DNA from: Winogradskyella psychrotolerans
Lineage (GTDB): Bacteria; Bacteroidota; Bacteroidia; Flavobacteriales; Flavobacteriaceae
Length of the DNA stretch: 64,000 nucleotides
Direction: 5' to 3'
Assembly: GCF_018860545.1 (NCBI RefSeq)
Contig: NZ_JAHKPN010000042.1
Span: forward strand, 1-64,000
Shown here: piece after piece, positions 9,650 to 16,936 of the stretch
How positions within the stretch are numbered: position 1 is the stretch's first letter
Layout: every line of letters begins with the position of its first letter
The notes under the pieces: generated by a model
The model's input: only the letters and a program-made list of their open reading frames with translations
What the model was told of the DNA's origin: nothing
The model's database searches: none
Translations under genes and position numbers: made by a program

Positions 9650-10696
9650 ATGAAAAAAATTATTTTATCAATGCTTGCAATGTCGTTATTAATCGTGTCC
9701 TGTTCTAGCGATGATGATGCAACACCATCAGCCCCTTTAGGAGCTTATGAAGACGGAATTATAGTTAGTGGCGAAGGCTCACCATCTTCTATTTCTTTTA
9801 TTTCAGAAGATTTAACGACCTCAGAAAATCAAATTTATTATAATGTGAATAATGAAGCAACAGGTGTGTATTTACAATCTTTAGGCTTTAATGATGATAA
9901 GGCATATATTGTAGTAGATGCTGGTACAATTACAGTAGTCAACCGTTATACGTTTGAAAAGTTAGGGACTATTTCTACAGGGTTAACTACTCCAAGATAT
10001 ATTGCTTTTGCAAATGGTAAAGGTTATGTTACAAATTGGGGAGATCCTTTTGATGAAACTGATGATTTTGTAGCTGTGGTAGACTTAACTGCCAATACAG
10101 TCATTAGTACGATACCTGTAGGTAATGGACCTGAGCAAATTTTAGCGGAAGATAATTTTCTATATGTGTCTCATAAAGGAGCTTACACTACAAACAATAT
10201 TATTTCAGTGATAAATACGTCTTCTGATGTTTTAACAACTACAATTACTGTAAATGATAATCCAGATGAAATGCTTTTGGATGATAATGGTGATTTAATC
10301 GTTTTAAGTAGTGGGAAACCAGCATGGACAGGGGATGAAACTAAAGCTGCCATTACAAAAATAGATATGGATACAAATACGGTATCTACAACACTAGAGT
10401 TTTCAGATGGAGAACATCCTGAATTGATGACGTATTTAAATGGAAATCTATATTACAACTTAGGAAGTTCCATTTTAAGCATTACAGATGATGCTACAGC
10501 AGTAACATCAACACCTCTTTTTACAACAGTAGCAACGACTTTATATGGAATGGCAGCAAAAGATGATCGTTTGTATTTTGTAGATGCCGTTGATTATACT
10601 AGTGCCGGACAATTATTTATCTATGATGATACGAGCTATTCATTAATCAATAGCTTTAATGCTCCTGTAGTTGCTTCAAAAATATATTTTAATTAA
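9650..10696 (+). CDS. Surface beta-propeller lipoprotein, BtuG-like (YncE/DUF5074 type)
   Basis: A lipoprotein (lipobox LIVSC, Cys18, followed by an SSDDD run typical of surface-exported Bacteroidota lipoproteins) with a YncE-like seven-bladed propeller. Repeated patterns such as GNGPEQILAEDNFLYVSHKG and TTPRYIAFANGKGYVTNWG mark the blades. In Bacteroides, BtuG is a propeller lipoprotein that captures B12 at the surface and hands it to BtuB. The same place in the operon, 10 nt after the receptor and under the same riboswitch, suggests the same role here. The B12-binding function is inference, since propellers of this type are diverse. The gene is followed by a strong terminator. Confidence 0.85.
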   Translation: MKKIILSMLAMSLLIVSCSSDDDATPSAPLGAYEDGIIVSGEGSPSSISFISEDLTTSENQIYYNVNNEATGVYLQSLGFNDDKAYIVVDAGTITVVNRYTFEKLGTISTGLTTPRYIAFANGKGYVTNWGDPFDETDDFVAVVDLTANTVISTIPVGNGPEQILAEDNFLYVSHKGAYTTNNIISVINTSSDVLTTTITVNDNPDEMLLDDNGDLIVLSSGKPAWTGDETKAAITKIDMDTNTVSTTLEFSDGEHPELMTYLNGNLYYNLGSSILSITDDATAVTSTPLFTTVATTLYGMAAKDDRLYFVDAVDYTSAGQLFIYDDTSYSLINSFNAPVVASKIYFN

Positions 10697-10748
10697 ATAA
10701 AAACATGACTTTGGATAATTAAGTCTGTTTCATTTTTAAATCAAAAAA

Positions 10749-10783
10749 AAAGCCGCTTTTACCATGAGTAGAAGCGGCTTTTG
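10749..10783. terminator. Bidirectional intrinsic terminator between btuG-like and S41 genes
   Basis: A perfect GC-rich stem (AAGCCGCTT pairing with AAGCGGCTT) with a short loop is flanked by a run of A on the left and T on the right. It can therefore end both the plus-strand B12 operon and the convergent minus-strand protease gene. Confidence 0.9.
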
Positions 10784-10807
10784 TATCTTATAAAATAGAA
10801 TTTCTTA

Positions 10808-12238
10808 TTAATCGATGTGCATGTCTTGTTGAAGCGCAGTTATTGGCATTCTTAATTCTTCAAGTTCAAAATCTGCATTCTCGCTGAGATTAGAAGATCT
10901 ACTAGATCCAGTGATTTCAGCTAAGGCCGCAGCTAATAGCGGTTCATCAACATCACCTAAAATCCCTAAATTACGTGCCGATTCAGAAAGTTCAATATCT
11001 GGAATCAAACCTGTGTAAGGCACTAGTTCGTCATTAACATTTGTAGAATTAGCTAGTAACGGTTGTAAAGCGTAGGTATGACTAGTATTAGCACCGGTAT
11101 CAGAAAATAGGCTAGGTGAATCATAAACAGTTCTAGAGGCTTGTGTTTTTCCCACGGTGTTTTCGCCAATTACGACGACGTCAATATAAGAACTTAAACT
11201 ATTTATAACCAGTTCACTTGCCGAGGCTGTTCGTCTATTAGTGGTTAATATGTATACGCGAGACAGATTGAGACTGTTTATAGAATTACCATTAATAGAA
11301 CTTGTAAAGACGTAATCGGTGTCATTGTTAGATAGATTATCATTATAAAACAGTTTAGAGTATACTTGTCCAGTAAATTGCCCTGTTACCATACTACCTA
11401 AATAGGCAGCAGTTTGCACAGAACCTCCACCATTATATCTTAAATCAAGAACTAACTCTGAGACACCAGCAGCATCAAATTCAGCAAAGGCATTATTTAA
11501 GTTGTTATCAAATTCACTTGTAAAACCGTTATACATTAAATAACCAACTGAAATACCGCCTACATCTAAAACCTCTGTTTTATGAACAGGATTTTCGGTA
11601 TATGAGATTTTGCTAAGACTTGCACTATCTCCAGACAACGTTACGGTATCGTCATCAGAAGTATCAGGTGTTCCGTTATCAGAATAATTCGCCAGATTCA
11701 ACGTGTATGATGTGGCACTTAATAAATCGATATAATTACTTGCCGTTAAATTTTCATCATTAACGGCTCTAAAAAAATCGCCGCGTTGTAAATTTAAGCC
11801 TTCAGCAGGACTATCAGCCAATACCAAAGTTATCACTCCAAAAATTTCAGTACTACTTCCAGGTACATAATATAAGTTGTATTCTATACCATTGCTTAGA
11901 GACGTGCCAGATAATGCATTTTGTAAATCAAAATAATTACTATAGATACCACTAAACCTATCAATCTCATTTGGTAGGTATAATATGGATTCAAATAATT
12001 CTTCTGGCGTCGAATAACTATTTAAATATGTTTCGTATTCATCGGTACTCATAAAGCGATCATCCGCTAAATCTGGTATTTCAGATTTATATAAGTAGAC
12101 ATAATTCATAGCTTTCCAAACAAAGTCATTAAGCTCTAAAGTAGTTGCTGGGACTATATTATCATCCATATCATCATAACAGCTCGTCGCACTAAGTGCT
12201 AAAAGCAAGGACAGCAATGCAATTTTAATTGTTCTCAT
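10808..12238 (-). CDS. S41 family peptidase lipoprotein (C-terminal processing protease-like)
   Basis: Cell-envelope serine protease of the tail-specific/CtpA family. The 476-residue protein has a lipoprotein signal (lipobox SATSC, Cys20), an N-terminal helical region, a PDZ-like segment (SPAEGLNLQRGDFFRAVND, about 140-160) and the S41 core. The core shows VLDLRYNGGGSV, TASASEL (about 336-342, holding the catalytic serine) and GENTVGKTQ with the catalytic lysine about 25 residues later. It is a single gene with its own upstream region. Substrates are unknown. The catalytic motifs are intact, so it should be active. Confidence 0.93.
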   Translation of the reverse strand: MRTIKIALLSLLLALSATSCYDDMDDNIVPATTLELNDFVWKAMNYVYLYKSEIPDLADDRFMSTDEYETYLNSYSTPEELFESILYLPNEIDRFSGIYSNYFDLQNALSGTSLSNGIEYNLYYVPGSSTEIFGVITLVLADSPAEGLNLQRGDFFRAVNDENLTASNYIDLLSATSYTLNLANYSDNGTPDTSDDDTVTLSGDSASLSKISYTENPVHKTEVLDVGGISVGYLMYNGFTSEFDNNLNNAFAEFDAAGVSELVLDLRYNGGGSVQTAAYLGSMVTGQFTGQVYSKLFYNDNLSNNDTDYVFTSSINGNSINSLNLSRVYILTTNRRTASASELVINSLSSYIDVVVIGENTVGKTQASRTVYDSPSLFSDTGANTSHTYALQPLLANSTNVNDELVPYTGLIPDIELSESARNLGILGDVDEPLLAAALAEITGSSRSSNLSENADFELEELRMPITALQQDMHID

Positions 12239-12326
12239 AAATAATTAGTTTTCTTTTGTAGCAATTCTTTACTGTATAATGTAAAACTCTAAATTTACTC
12301 ACAATATTGTAAAAAAAAGAAATCTT

Positions 12327-12355
12327 TGTAACAAAACATAAAGTGTATCGTCGTA
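12327..12355 (+). promoter_or_regulatory. ECF-type promoter, probable autoregulation of the downstream sigma factor
   Basis: TGTAACA (12327-12333) and CGTCGTA (12349-12355) are separated by exactly 16 nt between the AAC and the CGTC cores. This is the spacing and sequence type used by many ECF sigma factors (AAC at -35, CGTC at -10). It lies about 50 nt before the sigma gene, so the sigma factor probably transcribes its own operon. Confidence 0.65.
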
Positions 12356-12358
12356 ATT

Positions 12359-12403
12359 ATGAAGGCGCGTAAAACTGACTTCACCAACCAATCAAAAAAC
12401 TAA
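12359..12403 (+). CDS. Possible 14-codon leader ORF coupled to the sigma factor gene
   Basis: An ATG 6 nt after the CGTC -10 core opens a frame encoding MKARKTDFTNQSKN. Its TAA shares its last base with the ATG of the sigma gene (TAATG). The ATG sits where transcription from the ECF promoter should begin, so a leaderless upstream ORF that couples into the sigma gene is possible. It may equally be chance. Confidence 0.25.
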   Translation: MKARKTDFTNQSKN

Positions 12404-12912
12404 TGAAGCAAGCAGATTTTGTAAGCTTAGTAATGCCATTTAAGGATAAAGTATTTCGTTTAGCGAAACGATTACTAGTGTCTCGTGAAGAAGCAGAAGA
12501 TGCGACACAAGAAATACTTTTGAAATTATGGAAGAACAATAACAAGATTGGTGACTATAAAAATGTGGAAGCGTTTTCAATGACGATGACAAAGAATTTT
12601 TGCTTAGATCGTTTAAAATCTAAACAAGCCTCTAATTTAAAAATTGTTCATAGTAATTATACGGATAACAATACGTCATTACAGCATCAAGTTGAAGCAA
12701 AAGACAGTGTGGATTGGGTGTCTAAGATCATGGAAGACTTACCAGAACAACAAAAAATAATAGTGCAGTTAAGAGATATTGAAGAATATGATTATGAAGA
12801 TATCGCTAAAATGTTAGACATGAATGAAACTGCGATTCGCGTAAATTTATCTAGAGCACGAAAAACGATAAGAGAAAAATTAACTAATACACATCAATAT
12901 GGTATTAAATAA
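12403..12912 (+). CDS. RNA polymerase sigma factor, ECF (sigma-70 region 2/4)
   Basis: Alternative sigma factor of 169 residues. Region 2 is seen in SREEAEDATQEILLKLW (about 27-43). Region 4 is seen in LPEQQKIIVQLRDIEEY followed by the helix-turn-helix YEDIAKMLDMNETAIRVNLSRARK (about 110-155). It heads a four-gene operon. The next gene begins 14 nt before this one ends, in a different frame, indicating translational coupling. The downstream membrane protein is a probable anti-sigma factor, and the two DUF4252 proteins are likely targets or partners. An ECF-type promoter just upstream suggests positive autoregulation. Confidence 0.95.
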   Translation: MKQADFVSLVMPFKDKVFRLAKRLLVSREEAEDATQEILLKLWKNNNKIGDYKNVEAFSMTMTKNFCLDRLKSKQASNLKIVHSNYTDNNTSLQHQVEAKDSVDWVSKIMEDLPEQQKIIVQLRDIEEYDYEDIAKMLDMNETAIRVNLSRARKTIREKLTNTHQYGIK

Positions 12913-13384
12913 TATAAAAACATTAATAGAAAAGTATAATAATGCAGAAACATCTTTGCAAGAAGAAGCGCAACTAAAGGCGTACTTCAACGGAGATCAT
13001 GTGGCACCAGAATTTGAGCATTACAAGCCCATGTTTATATACTTTTCTAAATCAAAACAAGAACAGTATACCAAAGACGTTCCATTAAACTCTAAGAAAA
13101 CAAAATTGTATCAATGGATTTCTGTCGCAGCTGTTGCCGTTCTAATGCTTGGTTTAATTGTGCCAAGTTTTATGGGTCCTACAGAAGAGGAAAAACAAGA
13201 AGCCCTTATGGTGTATAACCAAACGATGGAAGCTTTTAGTTTAATTTCTTTAGGGATGAATGAAGGAAAAACACAATTATCAAGTTTAGCTTTAGTTGGT
13301 GAGAACATCAATGAAGGTGCTCAACAAGCAAGTAAACTAAGCCAATTTAGTATAATGACAAACAAAATTTTGAAAAACAATTAA
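12899..13384 (+). CDS. Single-pass membrane protein, probable anti-sigma factor
   Basis: A 161-residue protein with a soluble N-terminal part (1-68), one membrane helix (about 72-92, WISVAAVAVLMLGLIVP) and a C-terminal periplasmic part. This layout, and the 14-nt overlap with the sigma gene, match membrane-bound anti-sigma factors of flavobacterial ECF operons. No classical zinc anti-sigma motif (HxxxCxxC) is present, so the family cannot be confirmed from the residues. The role is inferred from context and topology. Confidence 0.8.
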   Translation: MVLNNIKTLIEKYNNAETSLQEEAQLKAYFNGDHVAPEFEHYKPMFIYFSKSKQEQYTKDVPLNSKKTKLYQWISVAAVAVLMLGLIVPSFMGPTEEEKQEALMVYNQTMEAFSLISLGMNEGKTQLSSLALVGENINEGAQQASKLSQFSIMTNKILKNN

Positions 13385-13402
13385 AACAAAAAATCACGAA
13401 TT

Positions 13403-13972
13403 ATGAAGAAATTAATTATAATCACAGCCCTTTTATTGACACCAATATTGACATTCGCTCAAGGTGTATTCGATAAATATGAAGATATTGATGTGGTCGC
13501 ATCCTTCGTTATTAATCAAAAGGCTTTTAGAATGTTAGCCACTATAGATATGGATATTGATGATCCTGAAGCGAAAGAATTTATGGAAATGGTTAAGAAG
13601 ATTACGGGTCTTAAAGTATTCACTACAGGAGATGATAAAGTATCTGCGGATATGAAGTCTACAGTAGATTCTTATCTAAAATCGTCTAAGCTTGAAGAAT
13701 TAATGCGCTTTAAAGATGGTGATCAAACCGTGAAGTTTTACGTAAAAGAAGGTAAAGACGAAAACCATGTAAAAGAATTACTGATGTTTATGTCAGGTTT
13801 GAAGGAGTTAACTGAAGGACAAGATATAGAAATTAACGGTAAAAAACGTGTGTTTGAAACCGTTGTATTGTCTTTAACAGGAGATATTGATTTAAGACAA
13901 ATATCTAAAATTACCAATACAATGGATATTCCAGGTGGTGAGCAGTTAGAGAAAGCTGGAAAAAAACAATAA
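13403..13972 (+). CDS. DUF4252 domain-containing secreted protein
   Basis: A 189-residue exported protein with a cleavable signal peptide (about 1-19, ending TFAQ) and no lipobox. The body (VFDKYEDIDVVASFVINQKAFRMLA, then KKITGLKVFTTGDDK and KEGKDENHVKELLMFMSG) matches the DUF4252 pattern as I know it. Proteins of this family commonly sit beside ECF sigma factors in Bacteroidota. It starts 18 nt after the anti-sigma-like gene and 14 nt before a second DUF4252 gene. Molecular function is unknown. Confidence 0.85.
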   Translation: MKKLIIITALLLTPILTFAQGVFDKYEDIDVVASFVINQKAFRMLATIDMDIDDPEAKEFMEMVKKITGLKVFTTGDDKVSADMKSTVDSYLKSSKLEELMRFKDGDQTVKFYVKEGKDENHVKELLMFMSGLKELTEGQDIEINGKKRVFETVVLSLTGDIDLRQISKITNTMDIPGGEQLEKAGKKQ

Positions 13973-13986
13973 ATAAAAATAATCAC

Positions 13987-14532
13987 ATGATACAATCAAT
14001 CAAAAAATCAATAGTGATGTTGCTTTTGGTTACAGCTTTTACAAGTTGTAATCAAGGGCCTACATTGCAAACGTATTACATAGAAAATGAATTAAAACCA
14101 GGTTTTGCTTCATTTGATTTGCCAACAAGTTTTATTAATGTTGAAAATGTTGACATGACAGAAGAACAGAAAACAGCCTATAATTCTGTTGATAAGCTGA
14201 ATGTTTTAACATTTATGAAAGAGGATACCGATGCTGAGGATTACAAATTAGAACTCGGAAAAGTGAATACGATTCTTAAAGATTCAAAATATGAAGAGTT
14301 GATTCGTGGTGGTAGTCCAGTAGATGGAAAATTCGTAGTGAAGTTTTTAGGAGATATCGATAATATTGATGAACTCATTGTTTTTGGACACGCTAAAAAC
14401 AAAGGCTTTATGATCGCTAGAATTTTAGGGGATGATATGAATGCTAATAAATTAATGACCCTAGTTTCTGTATTAGAAAAAGGAGATTTAGACAAAAACC
14501 AATTGCAAGGGTTAACAGATTTTTTTAAATAA
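13987..14532 (+). CDS. DUF4252 domain-containing lipoprotein
   Basis: A 181-residue lipoprotein (lipobox AFTSC, Cys about 21), paralogous in layout to the gene before it. It shares the pattern of a hydrophobic beta strand, YEELIR, KFLGDIDNIDELIVFGHAKNKGFMIARILGDDM and a helical tail ending LTDFFK. It is the last gene of the sigma operon and is followed by a strong hairpin terminator that lies inside the neighbouring convergent gene. One secreted and one lipidated copy in the same operon suggests a pair acting in the periplasm. Function unknown. Confidence 0.85.
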   Translation: MIQSIKKSIVMLLLVTAFTSCNQGPTLQTYYIENELKPGFASFDLPTSFINVENVDMTEEQKTAYNSVDKLNVLTFMKEDTDAEDYKLELGKVNTILKDSKYEELIRGGSPVDGKFVVKFLGDIDNIDELIVFGHAKNKGFMIARILGDDMNANKLMTLVSVLEKGDLDKNQLQGLTDFFK

Positions 14533-14551
14533 TCTGACTATTATTTAAATG

Positions 14552-14788
14552 TTAATGAGAATCGTCTTGAGGAGTATCTTCAAGACGATTTTCTTTTACA
14601 TCATTTTTTGCTGCAAATATAATTGCTGTAATAAATAAAGATCCAAAACAGATAAACAGCATAACTTTTATAATAAAGTAGTCTAATACATCACATAACC
14701 CAGCAATAAACAAACTTAGGACTAGGATGGTTACGCAACTTAATACAATTGCGTCTGTTGTTTTTGGTATTAGATTTGAAATACTCAT
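14552..14788 (-). CDS. Small two-helix membrane protein downstream of purB
   Basis: A 78-residue protein with two membrane helices (about 13-35 and 40-60) and a charged hydrophilic tail (KNDVKENRLEDTPQDDSH). It starts 3 nt after the purB stop, so it is probably co-transcribed with purB. The last codons overlap the terminator hairpin of the convergent DUF4252 gene, so the tail sequence may be shaped by that hairpin. I do not recognise a family. Confidence 0.7.
   Translation of the reverse strand: MSISNLIPKTTDAIVLSCVTILVLSLFIAGLCDVLDYFIIKVMLFICFGSLFITAIIFAAKNDVKENRLEDTPQDDSH
14560..14597 (+). terminator. Intrinsic terminator of the sigma/DUF4252 operon
   Basis: An 11-bp perfect stem (14560-14570 with 14580-14590, AATCGTCTTGA) with a 9-nt loop is followed by TTCTTTT. 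It ends the plus-strand operon but lies within the C-terminal codons of the minus-strand gene 14552-14788. Confidence 0.85.
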
Positions 14789-14791
14789 AAA

Positions 14792-16135
14792 CTATATTCC
14801 GGTATAATTACTTGGCGTTATCGCTTTTAATTCCGATTTAATAGCATCAGAAACCTCTAAGGTATCAATAAAATTAGAAATAGACGTTTGTGTAATCGCT
14901 TCGTTCGTTCGCGTTAAGCCTTTTAAAGCTTCATAAGGATTAGGATAGCTTTCACGTCTTAAAATCGTCTGAATTGCTTCCGCTACAACGGCCCAATTAT
15001 TTTCTAAATCTTGTGCGAATTTTGGGGCGTTCAATAATAATTTTCCTAAACCTTTTACGGTAGATTTAAACCCAATAAGTGTATGTCCAAAAGGCACTCC
15101 TACATTTCTTAAAACGGTACTGTCCGTTAAATCGCGTTGCAATCTAGAAATCGGTAGTTTTGCAGAAAGATGTTCAAAAATAGCATTAGCAATACCTAAA
15201 TTCCCTTCACTATTTTCAAAATCAATAGGATTTACTTTATGTGGCATTGCAGAACTTCCAACTTCACCAGCTTTTATTTTTTGTTTGAAGTAATCCATTG
15301 ACACGTAAGTCCAGATGTCTCTATCCAAATCAATAATTATAGTATTAATACGTTTTAAGCCATCAAACAAAGCGGCTGCATGATCGTAATGTTCTATTTG
15401 CGTTGTAGGAAACGAATGTTGCAAGCCTAATTTTTCTTGAACAAATTGAGTTCCAAAGGCTTTCCAATCGATGCTAGGATAAGCGACTTTATGTGCGTTA
15501 AAATTTCCTGTGGCACCACCAAACTTAGCAGCACTAGGCACGTCGTTTAATAAGTTGAATTGCTCTTTTAATCGCACTGCAAAAACCTCAATTTCTTTAC
15601 CTAAGCGTGTAGGTGAGGCTGGTTGACCGTGTGTTCTCGCTAACATTGGAATGTCAGCCCAATCTTTAGCTAGACCTTCTATTTTTTCTAAAAGGGCGCT
15701 ATATTCAGGAACATACACATCATTCATAGCATCCTTTATACTTAAAGGAATAGCTGTGTTATTGATATCTTGAGACGTTAAGCCGAAGTGAATAAATTCC
15801 TTGTAAGCTGATAATTCTAAAGCATCAAATTTATCTTTAATAAAATACTCAACAGCTTTAACATCGTGATTGGTAACTTTTTCAATCTCTTTAATGGCTG
15901 AAGCATCAACAGCAGTAAAATTTTTATAAATAGCTCTTAAATCTTCAAAAACAGAACTAGACACCGCTTCTAATTGCGGTAACGGTAATTCACATAAAGC
16001 GATGAAATATTCAATCTCTACTAAAACACGATATTTAATCAGTGCTTCTTCTGAGAAATAATTGCCTAAAGCTTCAACTTTAGATCGGTATCTACCATCG
16101 ATTGGTGAAATTGCATTAAGAGGTGAAAGTGCCAT
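14792..16135 (-). CDS. purB: Adenylosuccinate lyase
   Basis: Cytosolic enzyme of purine synthesis that cleaves SAICAR to AICAR and adenylosuccinate to AMP, releasing fumarate. The 447-residue protein has the fumarase/aspartase-superfamily signature GSSAMPHKVNPIDFEN (about 290-305), the TSQDINNTA motif and the ARTHGQPASPT segment holding the catalytic histidine. It carries the N-terminal MALSPLNAISPIDGRY typical of the E. coli-like class. It lies between a 188-residue protein of unknown role (105 nt upstream) and a small membrane protein (3 nt downstream), all in one direction. Confidence 0.97.
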   Translation of the reverse strand: MALSPLNAISPIDGRYRSKVEALGNYFSEEALIKYRVLVEIEYFIALCELPLPQLEAVSSSVFEDLRAIYKNFTAVDASAIKEIEKVTNHDVKAVEYFIKDKFDALELSAYKEFIHFGLTSQDINNTAIPLSIKDAMNDVYVPEYSALLEKIEGLAKDWADIPMLARTHGQPASPTRLGKEIEVFAVRLKEQFNLLNDVPSAAKFGGATGNFNAHKVAYPSIDWKAFGTQFVQEKLGLQHSFPTTQIEHYDHAAALFDGLKRINTIIIDLDRDIWTYVSMDYFKQKIKAGEVGSSAMPHKVNPIDFENSEGNLGIANAIFEHLSAKLPISRLQRDLTDSTVLRNVGVPFGHTLIGFKSTVKGLGKLLLNAPKFAQDLENNWAVVAEAIQTILRRESYPNPYEALKGLTRTNEAITQTSISNFIDTLEVSDAIKSELKAITPSNYTGI

Positions 16136-16240
16136 GTATGTCAGTTTTTTTGAAGTGGTAAATATATGGAAGTATGTTTGAAGTTTGAAACGCCAAGCAC
16201 GAAGTTTTTTCGATATTTACTAACTCCGAATTTTAAAGTT

Positions 16241-16807
16241 CTAACGGTTCTTTATCTTCTTTAAAATATGCTTCGCTCTAGCTTTAAAACCTGAACTTTG
16301 CATTTCATAATCGCGTTCTAGAATAATGGCGAGTTCTGGATGAATCCAATCGTACTCGGTTCCTAAGAGATATAAGCTATTCATGCTATACGCTTTAGGA
16401 GCAATTTTTTCGTCATTAATCATCCAATCAAAACATGCGGCAACAATATTTTCTCTATGATTTTCAGAGAGTGCTGATTTTATGGCGTTGTCCGTTTTAG
16501 AATAATAAGCTTTTGTGAGATATTCACAAATTTTAGCAACAGGTCTCACCGCTGGATCTAAATGGACTATCGAAATATTTTGGGTAAAGGTATCGAGATG
16601 CGGAATTATAGCATTGAGATGTTCTCCACACATAAACTCTAAAACCCAAGCTGCTCTGCACGAAATTTTATCATCTACCTCAAATAGAATGTCTAAAAGT
16701 GGGGCAACCAATTCCGGATTATCAATGATAAGGTGAGCGTACTTCAATCGCATATCGCGCGAATGGTTGACGTAGTTTAATTCCTTATAGAGTTCTGCTT
16801 TGGTCAA
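16241..16807 (-). CDS. Conserved hypothetical protein upstream of purB, possibly helical-repeat (HEAT-like)
   Basis: A 188-residue soluble protein with no signal peptide. It is rich in paired helices (LKYAHLIIDNPELVAPLLDILFEVDDKISCRAAWVLEFMC, then HLDTFTQNISIVHLDPAVRPVAKICEYLTKAYY), a pattern that resembles HEAT/armadillo repeats and ends in a basic KHILKKIKNR. It is transcribed towards purB and may share its transcript. I recall similar proteins near purB in flavobacteria, sometimes mislabelled as adenylosuccinate lyase, but it has no lyase motifs. Function unknown. Confidence 0.8.
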   Translation of the reverse strand: MTKAELYKELNYVNHSRDMRLKYAHLIIDNPELVAPLLDILFEVDDKISCRAAWVLEFMCGEHLNAIIPHLDTFTQNISIVHLDPAVRPVAKICEYLTKAYYSKTDNAIKSALSENHRENIVAACFDWMINDEKIAPKAYSMNSLYLLGTEYDWIHPELAIILERDYEMQSSGFKARAKHILKKIKNR

Positions 16808-16936
16808 ATGAAAATTGATTAATTTAGTCCCGATTATTTCAGATAAAATTAATCAAAAATTAAGATTATAAAAATTAAATACTAAGCGGACCAATTGGTG
16901 TTTGGGATGTGATTTTTAGAATTTTATAATGGTGAC

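Noticed and set aside
12239-12402. Possible attenuator or riboswitch before the sigma gene
   Set aside because: No conserved riboswitch blocks; the ECF promoter and a short leader explain the gap.
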